64,000 nucleotides of DNA, taken from Lumbricus rubellus (Eukaryota > Annelida > Clitellata > Crassiclitellata > Lumbricidae). Location: the NCBI GenBank assembly GCA_945859605.1, contig OX243821.1, positions 15,630,226-15,694,225 on the forward strand. Direction: 5' to 3'. This document shows, piece after piece, positions 1 to 27,283 of this stretch. The first letter of the stretch is position 1, and each line of letters opens with the position of its first letter. The position numbers and the translations under genes were made by a program. Under the pieces are notes generated by a model. That model was not told the DNA's origin, searched no databases, and worked only from the letters and a program-made list of their open reading frames with translations.

Positions 1-94
1 TCTTTTTCGCCTTAACTGACATTCTAAGTTTATTTGCAGTCGTTGTGCTTGAAACCAGTTCAATTGTCTTTGTGTGTTTGTGTTGCACCGACAG

Positions 95-245
95 GAGGAA
101 ACTCCGCAGGGCTTCTTCGAAGATCACGGTCTCGGATGAGCGCACACTCCTGCATGCTTCTCCGCCTCCTCCACCACCTCCTCCTGGCACACCCTCCTTG
201 TCTTCGTCTTCCTCCTCATCCTCCTGTTGCTGCTGCTGCTGGTGA
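95..245 (+). CDS. possible terminal coding exon of an unidentified upstream gene (partial)
   Basis: A pyrimidine/GT-rich stretch ending in CACCGACAG at 94 could be a splice acceptor. From 95 one frame stays open for about 50 codons with plausible codon use to a TGA at 243-245. The peptide starts KLRRASSKITVSDERTLLHA, then has a run of eight prolines, a serine run and a short cysteine run encoded by TGC repeats. I do not recognise the family. A proline/serine-rich disordered C-terminal tail would fit. An alternative acceptor at 39 would give other frames. If real, the rest of the gene lies to the left of the window. Confidence 0.3.
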
Positions 246-394
246 TGGTGGTGATGCTAGAAGTGAGTCGTGGTGTTCGTCTGGTCGTCTTGGTTTGCTT
301 CGTTCGTCATTCCTTCCTTTGTTCGAAGCATCTCGTTTGTGGTGTATTGTCTTGTACTGTTTTGTCTTGTACTGATGAGTTTCTGTTTTGAAGT

Positions 395-960
395 ATTTTG
401 GTACTAGATGATTGTGCTCTCTTTCTCTCCATCGTTTCATTCGATTTTTTCGTTACATTGTTCTTCCTTTCTTCATTCTTTCCTTTCCTTCTTCATTCTA
501 ACCTTCTTTCTTCAGTAGATATGTCGTTTCTTTATTCTTTCTTTTCTTTCTTCATCCTCTTCCTTTTTTCCTCAGTAGACCTGTCCTTTCTTTATTCTTT
601 CTTTTCGTTTTTCATTCTGTCCTTTTCCTCGGTAAATCTGTCCTTTCTTTTTTTCTCTTTTGTTTCTTCATTCTGTCCTTTTTCTTAGTAGATATATCCT
701 TCATTCTTTCCTTTCCTTCATTTTTTTCTTCGGTAATCTATCCTTTCTTCTTTGTCTTTTTCATTCTGTCCTTCTTTTCCCCAGTAGATTTTTTTCTTCC
801 TATCTTTATCCTTTCTTCCTCCTACCATATGGATTCTTTATGGAATTCTTTCTTCATCTTTCTTTCCTTTTATTCTTTCCTTACTTCATTAGTTTCTTCA
901 TTCTTTTCTTCCGGTTTCTTTTCCACCTTCCTTCCTTCTTTCCTGTCATTCATTAATCAA
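395..960 (+). repeat. degenerate pyrimidine-rich tract (TTCTTTCC-type)
   Basis: Almost pure T/C on the + strand, made of diverged TTCTTTCC and TTCATTC words. Open frames across it encode only Phe/Ser/Leu runs and are not genes. It could be the 3' UTR of the possible exon upstream, or simple intergenic repeat. Confidence 0.8.
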
Positions 961-2130
961 TTAATTCATTCTCTAAATGATAAATGTAAATGTCTTGTTA
1001 GGTTTTATGTTCTGTTTTCTTATGTCGCACATTCTCAGAAGCGCTCTCAGTTCTCAAAGAACCTATCATTGATAATAAATAGTCAGCAATAATGTGGCCT
1101 CAGTTTCTGTTTTGTCTGACAGTAGCACACACACCAACATACTCGAACTGTGACGCTTTCCCAGCAAACGCTATTTGGTAAACATTTGTGTGACATAGTT
1201 AAACCATTTTTGGTTAAACAATTGGTGATAGTGTTGAACTTTTTCTTGTAATCACGCTTGTGACATGGTAAAGGTTTCTGCTATACTTCTGGTAATTCAT
1301 AAATGGTTAACAGTTGTGGCAAACATTCTTGCACTCTAAATGCTTGTAGAATACACACGGATTTCGTGTGAGTTTTAATCTAAAATGAGTCAAGTCAAAC
1401 TACATAACTTGTATTCAAACATTATGGCATACAGTAACCAATTAGGTAGGGCGATATGGAAAGTACGGGGTTGAGTCTCCTCCCTGAGATGACTTTAGAT
1501 AACGTCACGGTAGAAGTCATAATTACAATTTTTAATGGGTCCTGAGAAGTGTATGAAATAATATCATTGGCGTGTTCATTTTTAAGTTTCCGAATCATTT
1601 GTCATGATTTCGAGTTACAAAACTTTTTGTGAATAATTGTAGAGCATGTTGATTGCTGCCTATGATTTGGTTTTAAGATTTGCGATTTCTCTGGCTGAAT
1701 TTTAGATTCAAATTTAAATTTTTCCAGTATTTTCAATCCTAGTCGGTCTTTACTGGTCAGATGCTTTTTGTTAGGCATTCACAACACTGTCAGTTTTAGT
1801 ATTTGTGAACACACTAGCCAATTTGTTGAAGCACGCGTTGTTGTGCAGATGGTTTACGTTTGAGTCTCCTACGCTGTGAACGTTCTTATAACAATAACGA
1901 TAATTAATAATAATAATATAATAGAGCAAAAATTCCATCTGTGTGTCATGTTACGCTAATCGCTAATCGGTAGTCAGCAACAAACCACGATCTGCCATAT
2001 TAGGTGAGGTGCTTCGACGGAAGAGGCTGTGGGAAGGTGTCGGTAGTAACTACGCTCATCAATATTCCACTGATGCAAGGTTTTGAACTAGTCCATAAAT
2101 GGTTTGTAGTCTGTTAGAAGTGTCTCAAGT
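961..2130. other. AT-rich stretch, nothing recognised
   Basis: No exon-like open frame with splice signals, no RNA gene and no clear transposon was seen. There is a short AATAAT run near 1895-1920. It could be 3' UTR or intergenic DNA. Confidence 0.5.
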
Positions 2131-2134
2131 TTAA

Positions 2135-2197
2135 CCCTTTAATGCCGGAGGGTATAGGATTTCCCATACCATTTACTGCCATCTCGGCGTTAAAGGG
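2135..2197. mobile_element. 63-bp palindromic piggyBac-like MITE with TTAA target duplications
   Basis: The element reads CCCTTTAATGCCG at its left end and CGGCGTTAAAGGG at its right end, a near-perfect inverted repeat. It is flanked on both sides by TTAA (2131-2134 and 2198-2201). Inner bases GGTAT and ATACC also pair, so the whole unit can fold as one hairpin. TTAA duplications and CCC ends are typical of piggyBac elements. A half copy of the same end is visible near 3606-3624. Confidence 0.65.
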
Positions 2198-2685
2198 TTA
2201 AAGCCGACTTTGTGTTAATGAGCACTGTGTCCCAAACAGAGAATATCTGTCTGTAAAAATAGTGAAACCTTATAAAGAAATCTCTCCGTATTAATTTTAG
2301 AAACGTCAGAGCATTGCATTGGTTCTTGTTGAATGGAATGTTGCTCTGTTTTTTGTTTTGAGATGTAATTGTTTGATCTGTCTAGTTATGTCTTTTCATG
2401 TTACTGAAACTTCCTCATATTGGTGTTTTACAGTCTTTAGAAGGAATGCCAACAAGATTTATTTTTTCTATTCTTTCAGATTGTTTGTTCAAAACATTTC
2501 TAGCGACATATTGTCGTCGTCGTCGCATAGTGAGCAGACTGTCGTCTTATGTGTTGTTGTGAATGAACTTTCTTGATTGATGATTTGTACTTTACGATTG
2601 CGGCACTATAGAAGTGATTAAATTAGGTTAGTCCAATGAACATTGTCATAATTGTCGTAGGTGTCATATGACAGTTTTGGCAGAT

Positions 2686-2870
2686 TATTATTACTATTAT
2701 TATTATTATTATTATTATTTAATAAATTTATAATGTGCACAAGGTGACATTGAAATGTGAATACTACTATTATTATTATTATTTAATAAATTTTTAGCAT
2801 GCACAAGGTGACGTTGAAATGTGAGTGAATCTGAGGCATGGAAGTTCAATGACCCATGACTGAATCCTAT
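2686..2870 (-). repeat. two tandem copies of a retroposon 3' end with TTA-repeat tails
   Basis: Two adjacent segments share (TTA)n, then AATAAATTTATAATGTGCAC, then AAGGTGACATTGAAATGTGA, with small differences. A third copy lies at about 28010-28130. Read on the minus strand each ends in an AAT repeat, the form of a retroposon 3' end. Confidence 0.5.
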
Positions 2871-4920
2871 TTGAATTCTTGGGTTCCTCAGGCACTCCCT
2901 GAGATTACTAATCTATGTTAAATTTTGTATGCAAAAGAATATGTCATGAATTGAAGATTTCTTTGCTCCTGATTTACTCTTTGTTTCCTCTTTCTGAGGA
3001 ACTCTGATGCCACTGTTGTTGTAAGATCTTTAAGTCTTTGCAGTTCTTGGATTTCCTTGCAGTTAATTTTCAAATTTTGAGAGTGGATTTTAAAGACTTT
3101 CCAAGTTATGGTTTCATGAATTGTTTTGGGAACAATTTGCAGAATGATTGCGAAATGGTTTAACAACTTGAGCGATTTAAAAAATGTTTACGCAATGTGA
3201 AGTGTGTTTGTTAATTAACTCTGCGGCAATAAAACTTTCAAGTATTAAATTGGGAAATATTCAGCAGTGAAATTTGAATATCAAAATTGTGTGTTTCATA
3301 AATATAACACGACAAAAGTTTTACTAAATGTGCAAATCTATTGCATCTCCCTTGTCACTTTGAGTGTGTATGGGTGTGTGTACATGTATGTGTGCGTAAT
3401 GCATATGTATGTGCTGTGCCAAAAGTCAAAGCTATAATTGAAAACCTTGATTTGTGTGAAGCGAACTGGTGTTAGATAGTTGAATGTTTGTGATTAGAGA
3501 CTAAAGCCAACATGTCTGAAATAATTGTCTGTCTGTCTAATCATTAAATGTTACATTTTTGCCCATGTTTACTCTGATTTCTGCAGGATGGGGGTTGCTT
3601 GCTCTATGTCGGCGTTTAGGGGTTAAATTAACTCTTATGACAGGTAAATATTATCTCCAGACTTGCGTTCGGAGTGCCTCTGGGTAGATACCTTCTTTGG
3701 AGAGCGCTATATAAGTTGTATGAATTAAGTAATTGTGAAATGTATGTTCTCCTGACGCTTTGGAAATGTATTGGAATGCTTAGCAAGTTCTTCATTCATT
3801 TATTATTGCCCCATTGATTGTTGCTTAGTAAATACACAATATTCATAATAGTGAGTACTGTTAGTTGGATGTATTACATTATAAAACTTCTAATAGATTT
3901 ATTAATGGTATCCTGAGGCGCCTCAGTAAAAATGGTGCCGATTGGAGGACTGGCCACCCAACCCCGCACAGTCGGGTAAACACAGTTACAAACACTCTTT
4001 ACCCATGTTGTGGAGCTATATAAAATTACAGTTGCCATTACCAATACCATTCATGTTGTCTCAAGGGGTTGAGTTATGGAAGTGCTTGGCTATTCGTCAA
4101 TGTCTTGCAACATTGTTTCTAGTGAACGTACTGTAAAGCAAATTTACTTTTTTGATCGGCATTGTTTAGTATGTTTTATTGTCAGGTTCATGAATGCTTT
4201 GGTAAGCATCCATGTACTGTGTTGAGCACTGTAGATCTGTTTAATTTAATTAGTGGTTTTTGTTAAAGCATATTATTGTCTTCAATTTCAAAAGGATCTG
4301 TTACCAAATACTTTAAAAAAATTACTGTATCTGAATAGATCTGTTGATGAATACTTTGTGCACCATTTCAATGTTACAGCTGCTTTTATTTACTGTTACA
4401 TACTTGTATTATAGGAAGTCTCTATTACTTTACTGCTTGTTCAGTTAACTACTGTCTGTTTATCAATAAAGAATTTGTTTATCAATAAAGAACTTGTTTA
4501 TCGATTGTCTTTTAATTTCTAACAGATTTTAATACTAATAATAATTATCTTCATTTGAAGTCCTCATTTGCAATATTGTCAGATGCACAAATGGACAATT
4601 TTTCAAGCGCAACAAAGAACTTTATAACACATTCGTACTAAATTATCTTTAGTCCTAATAGCGTTTTCAGCTTACAATAAATAGACAGCTTTCCTAGAAA
4701 TATAAAACATTCAGTCATTTCATGTCTCAATTGGTTTGGCTTTGCTCAACAAACTAAGATAGGTCTATTAAGTTGCAAAGTAATCTGGCATAACAGGCAA
4801 AATATATCAGTAGGCCTATTTCATTATTCCTCATCGTCCACGCTGTCGATCCAGGATATCGACGACGATAAAGGATGATATGATAAGATTGAAGGCTTTT
4901 GAAATGTAGATTTGGCATAG
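2871..4920. other. AT-rich intergenic DNA with a SINE tail and a 21-bp duplication
   Basis: No gene is supported. At 3667-3725 there is a short retroposon tail (GAGTGCCTCTGGGTAG, then GAGCGCTATATAAG). At 4459-4500 a 21-bp unit containing AATAAAG is repeated twice; these look like poly(A) signals but cannot be tied to a transcript. Confidence 0.45.
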
Positions 4921-4924
4921 AATG

Positions 4925-5255
4925 TAATTTAGCTGGAGAAACATGTACAAGACGAATGAAGAAATTCAACAGATAGAGAGAGAGAAAAGGTCAATGCTAG
5001 GGACAGCACGAGGACGGCAGAGAAACTGGATTTAACATCCTGAGAGGTGACACCATAGTAAGAGACATCATCGAAGGAAGAATGGAAAGAAAAAAGAGAC
5101 GAGGAAGACCAAGAAAAATGCTGCTGGACTGGATGATGGCGAAGGAAGACTACAGTGTACTGAAAAGAGGCGCAGAATAGAGATAACTCTAAGATGAGTG
5201 GCGCCATTTGACATAATATGAACTTCAGAACCTGCGTGAGGGCGGAGAACAATAT
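4925..5255 (+). pseudogene. degenerate 3' end of a LINE reverse-transcriptase ORF
   Basis: Translating across stops gives ILRGDTIVRDIIEGRMERK, then KKRRGRPRKMLLDWM and further on DEWRHL, NLREGGEQ. The IIEG.M.RKK.RGRPR..LLDW pattern is the usual C-terminal end of non-LTR retrotransposon polymerases. The frame has a stop before it and several after it, so this is a dead, 5'-truncated fragment. Confidence 0.65.
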
Positions 5256-6287
5256 AAAGATTTGATTCTAAGGCTGATGCAAACAGAATGAAATTGTGAT
5301 CTGATCTGTCGTATTTAGATCTACAAACAACCAATCAATTATCAATCAGTCAGCAATTAGGCCCACGATATTTAATCAATCAATCAGTTTGTCAATCAAC
5401 CAATGAATTAGTCTTAGTAAGTCATTTAGTCAATCAACCAGTCTCAATCAATCAGTCAATCAATCAGCAATAATTTCACTCAATCTATCAGTTTGTCAAT
5501 AAAACAATAGACAGTAGGCTGTAGGCCTTTAGTAATAGCCTATATTGTAGTTGCAGTTTATCGATACCGTGTGACAATAAAGACCATGAGCGCCGACACA
5601 AAGTTGTGATGGGCGTGGTCTCAATAGCGGCAGTGACGATCGATAACTGGCTGATATTTCACGGTCGACCCCCCCCCCCCCCATCCATACCTTAAGGCAG
5701 ATGGACTACATTAAATACTGGTGCTCTGCGAGCGGCGCTTTATAAATTTATAGCCTAGGTACAATTTTCACAATACAATACAATATTATGCATTGGGCTA
5801 CTGTAACAGTGGAAACTTAAATTACTTAATGCTTGCTTAGCCTACTTTGCGAATAACGGACAAAACTGATACGTAGGCCTATACATTTACTAAAGACGTC
5901 ATCTTGCAATTTTTTCGATGACGTCATCTGAACTGATTGTATCGTTGCTTGGAAACGAAACGAGATTCAGTTGAGAAGTCGACTTGAGATCAGAGGTTTT
6001 AAAATATTAATGGCGAGACATTATTTCAAGAAGAAAATAACCGAAATTCGTCGATCGGAAGAAGTAGAAAAGTTAAATTCGATCGGAAGAAGTAGAAGAA
6101 TAAAATTCGATTAGAAGAAGTGAAGAACTGTGTTATTTGAAGAAACGAATCGACCACATATCGAAAGTTTGACGAGAAATGTTAGTTTACTTCCAACAGA
6201 AATCATCAAGAATTTCGATCAGAAAACGAATGTGAACTTCTACGACGGTAGGAACTACTGTTCTTTTTGAAGACAAAATCGATCAAC
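5256..6287. repeat. ATCA-rich repeats, a SINE tail and the left flank of the minisatellite
   Basis: Loose ATCAATCA repeats run from about 5330 to 5510. A retroposon tail with GGCGCTTTATAAATT ends at about 5755. From 6030 to 6120 a GATCGGAAGAAGTAGAA word occurs twice with a third degenerate copy. A 34-codon open frame starts at 6010 but nothing supports it as a gene. Confidence 0.4.
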
Positions 6288-8123
6288 GCACCGATCCCTC
6301 AAGGTGCTGTGCACCGATCCACCAAGGTGCTGTGCACCGATCCCCAAAGTGCTGTGCGCCGATCCCCCAAGGTGCTGTGCGCCGATCCCCCAAGGTGCTG
6401 TGCACCGATCCCCAAGGTGTGTGCGCCGATCCCCCAAGGTGCTGTGCACTGATCCACCAAGGTGCTGTGCACCGATCCCCCAAGGTGCTGTGCACTGATC
6501 CACCAAGGTGCTGTGCACCGATCCCCAAGGTGCTGTGCGCCGATCCCCCAAGGTGCTGTGCACCGATCCCCAAGGTGCTGTGCGCCGATCCCCCAAGGTG
6601 CTGTGCACCGATCCCCTAAAGTGCTGTGCACCGATTCACCAAGGTGCTATGCACCGATCCACCAAGGTGCTGTGCACCTATTCCCAAGGTGTTGTGCACC
6701 GATCCCCAAGGTGCTGTGCGCCGATCCCCCAAGGTGCTGTGCGCCGATCCCCCAAGGTGCTGTGCACCGATCCCCAAGGTGTGTGCGCCGATCCCCCAAG
6801 GTGCTGTGCACTGATCCACCAAGGTGCTGTGCACCGATCCCCCAAGGTGCTGTGCACTGATCCACCAAGGTGCTGTGCACCGATCCCCAAGGTGCTGTGC
6901 GCCGATCCCCCAAGGTGCTGTGCACCGATCCCCAAGGTGCTGTGCGCCGATCCCCCAAGGTGCTGTGCACCGATCCCCAAGGTGCTGTGCGCCGATCCCC
7001 CAAGGTGCTGTGCTCCGATCCCCAAGGTGCTGTGCACCGATCCACCAAGGTACTGTGTACCAATCCCCCCCAACGTGCTGTGCACCGATTCACCAAGGTC
7101 CTGTTCACCGATCCCCTAAGGTGCTGTGCACCGATCCCCTAAAGTGCTGTGCACCGATCCCCTAAAGTGCTGTGCACCGATCCACCAAGGTGCTGTGCAC
7201 CGATTCACCAAGGTGCTGTGCACCGATCCACCAAGGTGCTGTGCACCTATTCCCAAGGTGTTGTGCACCGATCCCCTAAGGTGCTGTGCACCGATCCCCT
7301 AAAGTGCTGTGCACCGATTCACCAAGGTGCTATGCACCGATCCACCAAGGTGCTGTGCACCTATTCCCAAGGTGTTGTGCACCGATCCCCAAGGTGCTGT
7401 GCACCCTTCCGGCCTTCCCCCAAGGTGCTGTGTACCAATCCCCCCAACGTGCTGTGCACCGATTCACCAAGGTGCTGTGCACCGATCCCCTAAGGTGCTG
7501 TACACCGATCTCCAAGGTGCTGTGCACCGATCCCCAACGGTACTGTGCACCGATCCACCAAGGTGCTTTGCACTGATCCAAGGTGCTGTGCACCGATCCC
7601 CCAAGGTGCTGTGCACCGTTCCCCCAATGTGCTGTGCACCGATCCACCAAGGTGCTGTTCGCCGATCCCCAAGGTGCTGTGCACTGATCCACCAAGGTGC
7701 TGTGCACCGTTCCCTCAAGGTGCTGTGCACCGATTCACCAAGGTGCTGTGCACCGATCCCCCCAAGGTGCTGTTCACCGATCCACCAAGGTGCTGTGAAC
7801 CGTTCCATCAAGGTGCTGCGCGCCGATCCACCAAGGTGCTGTGCACCCTTCCCCAAGGTGCAGTGCACCGATCCACCAAGGTGCTGTGCACCATTCCATC
7901 AAGGTGCTGCGCACCGATCCACCAAGGTGCTGTGCCACCGTTCCACCAAGGTGCTGTGCACCGTTCCATCAAGGTGCTGCGCGCCGATCCACCAAGGTGC
8001 TGTGCACCCTTCCCCAAGGTGCTGTGCACCGATCCACCAAGGTGCTGTGCCACCGTTCCACCAAGGTGGTGCGCACCGATCCACCAAGGTGCTGTGCACC
8101 GATCCACCAAGGTGCTGTGCACA
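6288..8123. repeat. 1.8-kb minisatellite of 22-23 bp units (about 80 copies)
   Basis: Contiguous units of the form CACCGATCCNCCAAGGTGCTG-TG, in 22- and 23-bp versions. Variants change the first bases (CACC, CGCC), the middle (GATCC, GTTCC) and the length. A block around 6414-6540 recurs 362 bp later, and another from 6615 recurs at about 7298, so there is higher-order structure. Each unit contains GGTGC-TGT-GCACC, a five-base-pair hairpin. The 23-bp period makes all six frames open for long stretches, producing Cys/Pro- or Gly/His-rich repeat peptides that are artefacts of the period. It ends 390 bp before the glucosidase start codon. Confidence 0.97.
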
Positions 8124-8512
8124 TATACATCAAGGAGAAGGTGGCGCTGTGAAATCCTAGTGTCTGCTTGTACAGAGCGTCTATGATTCTATGAATGATT
8201 GTCCGACATTAAGACGAGCAACACTGTTCTCTTATTGGCTAAGGAATCAAAGGAGCCAATAATCTCTGCTGGACTTTACAACGGTAAAAAACATGACTTT
8301 TCGGTAACTGCTTTATCAACGCTTTGGTCGATCCAGTTTAAGTCAGAATGCGTTATCGGTTTTTCAGCAGAATCCATCTAGATAAGTGTTTATTGTTCAC
8401 AACTGTTGATTTCACACAACCGATAAGACCACCACCTCAGTAAATTTCTGTTTTGCTCGGTATTTCTAAGTTAAGCAGAACCTTGCTTTCAATAGCACGC
8501 TGACCAGCGGCA
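8124..8512 (+). promoter_or_regulatory. presumed promoter and 5' UTR of the alpha-glucosidase gene
   Basis: This is the gap between the minisatellite and the first ATG of the glucosidase. No clear TATA box or other named site was recognised. The role is inferred only from position. Confidence 0.35.
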
Positions 8513-25354
<16,842 letters not shown>

Positions 25355-25654
25355 AGAAAGTCAATGAAGGAAGACAAAAGCCCAGCTTATGCGATGCTGA
25401 GAAATTTAGACAATTCATAATAATATTCTCCAAAAAACATCTAGATAAGCCTTAATTAACTGCTTGCATATGAGAAAACAATTATCTGGTTCTATGTGTG
25501 AAAAAATTATCAGCTTCTTTCTATCAGGGAAAAGATCTCTATTTTGAGTTAATAGCTCATATTTAATCCCATATCTGTGCAGTGGGAGTTCATGAAATTA
25601 GTTCAGTTTCAAATGTCACATAAAGCTCAATGTAGTACCAAGTTGGAAACTGTT

Positions 25655-25885
25655 ACATGTACACCATGTTCTGACATGTTACTTTACGTTGTTAAGCATA
25701 ACATAAACTTATAATAACAAGCTAAGATATTCTGCACCAATACTTGAAGCATCATGTTGAAAAATGTTATGTATCATCAAGTTCTAACATTTTATCAAAG
25801 TTCTAGAATCTTTCATAAAGTTCTAATTTCTTTCAACAAGTTCTAAATATAGCATGACCAGTTCTAGCATGTTACAACATGTTTA
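25655..25885 (+). repeat. same diverged tandem repeat, second block in the 3' flank
   Basis: AAGTTCTAACATTTTATC-type units like those before the last exon. The two blocks flank the final coding exon (25295-25354). Confidence 0.7.
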
Positions 25886-26290
25886 ACTTGAAAAGAGAAC
25901 TGTCACATTTAATGAGTAAGGAACACAATTAAAAGTGATTAGTTTATTTCATGGTGAGCTTTTTTTCAGGTTCCGATTCAATTCACAATTTCCGTTAAAA
26001 ATTAAACAAGATCCTGTTAGAAGCAAGTTAGATTGACATGAAGTAGAATAACATAAACGCCTAAAAGTATTTACATTTCAAACGACTACAATAGGAAGGA
26101 CCTACTCAAGGTTTGTCAAAGAAGTGCTATATAAATTCTCAGAATGAAAGAATGAATAACATTTGTGCAGCGAACAATTGGTATGTCGCATACATCCGTC
26201 ATTCTTGCATTACACTGACTTGTTTACTTTAGCGGCTGTGAGAATCAGTACGATTCACTAGCACTCTTATTTATCTATTCTATCACAATT

Positions 26291-26580
26291 GGGGTGCTCG
26301 GTAGTACAGTGGTTAGCACGCTGGACTGTCGACCAAGAGGTCGGGGGTTCAATTCCCCGCCAAGGCAGAAATTTGTAACGAGATTTCTGTTCCACAAGCA
26401 ACCCCTAGCCGACTCAGCTATGATGAGTACACTGACCTCACGGTCAGTGGATGATGAGACGGCGAGGGAGAGGATTGGCCACCGCCCTCATATGCCGAGG
26501 CCTTGAAAATGAAGGCGCTAACACTTCATCCCCATTGGCTAGCCCTCCGGGCTAGCTAGACGGGATCATCATCATCACAA
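26291..26580 (+). mobile_element. tRNA-derived SINE (family B), near full length
   Basis: The head GGGGTGCTCGGTAGTACAGT has an A-box-like element, then GGACTGTCGACC where an anticodon loop would be (GTC, resembling tRNA-Asp), then the B box GGGGGTTCAATTCCCC. The stems are imperfect, so it is not a working tRNA gene. A non-tRNA body follows (GATGAGACGGCGAGGGAGAG) and it ends in ATC repeats. Body fragments of the same family occur at 28545-28670 and 44640-44725. Confidence 0.8.
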
Positions 26581-26846
26581 TCTGGAGCAGTCATACATGT
26601 ATGTTTATCCTACGCAATGTACGCATGCATCACATGCAACTGGCTCATGTCTTGCAGTACAGAATAGTCTATACGTATATGCTGCGGTTACAAACAGGTC
26701 TTGCCTACTGCCTTTCCGCGGTATCGCAGTGTCAGTAGTCTCATTCTTTGCATACAGTGACTTAATGTTGTCAGTAGACCTATTTCACACACTATTCGTA
26801 TTCGGTCGAATAGTTGGTCCAATGCGGCCGAAGAAATAGATTATAG

Positions 26847-27237
26847 CAGTGGTTCCCAAAGTGGTGGTCCGCGGACCGGCACCGGTCCGCGGAGGTATGA
26901 TCGCCGGTCCGCGGAGAAGAGTTAAAAATAATAAATAAACTGTAATTATCAGTTTATTTGTTTGAAATTGTGAAATTATTCGAATTGTTGTCCAAAATTA
27001 GTTCAAATTTCCGTCTTAATCTTAAAAAAATTGAAATAAATAAACACGCATTATTATAACTTGCCAGATAGCGAATTCAAACAATTTAAATTTGTTCTAA
27101 ATTTACTACATCGATGACTGCAGTCAATTCAGAGCTTATTTAAGTTGATCATCGTCATTAAGGCCTAAGTTAGCGGTCCGTGAGCTTCAACAAAAATTAT
27201 TGCCGGTTCGCGGCCTACTGAAGTTTGGGAACCACTG
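26847..27237. mobile_element. 391-bp hAT-type MITE with exact 8-bp duplication
   Basis: Left end CAGTGGTTCCCAAAGTGG, right end AAGTTTGGGAACCACTG. The duplication GATTATAG is exact (26839-26846 and 27238-27245). It lies between the ends of the glucosidase and USP1 genes and begins 46 bp past the USP1 stop codon on the USP1 strand. Confidence 0.93.
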
Positions 27238-27283
27238 GATTATAGGATCCTGAAGAGCGATAATCACCTATTCGATAGTACTA

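Noticed and set aside
6288..8123. CRISPR-like array
   Set aside because: Units are contiguous and similar throughout, with no unique spacers, and the window is animal DNA. It is a minisatellite.
6255..8186. Multiple overlapping ORFs encoding Cys/Pro or His/Gly-rich repeat proteins
   Set aside because: A stop-free 22-23 bp unit opens all six frames. No splice, codon-use or family evidence supports any of them.
8199..8381. 60-codon frame upstream of the glucosidase
   Set aside because: No signal peptide, family or splice evidence. It lies in the presumed 5' flank.
26291..26365. Functional tRNA-Asp gene
   Set aside because: A and B boxes and a GTC triplet are visible, but the acceptor and anticodon stems do not pair well and a SINE body follows. 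It is a tRNA-derived SINE.
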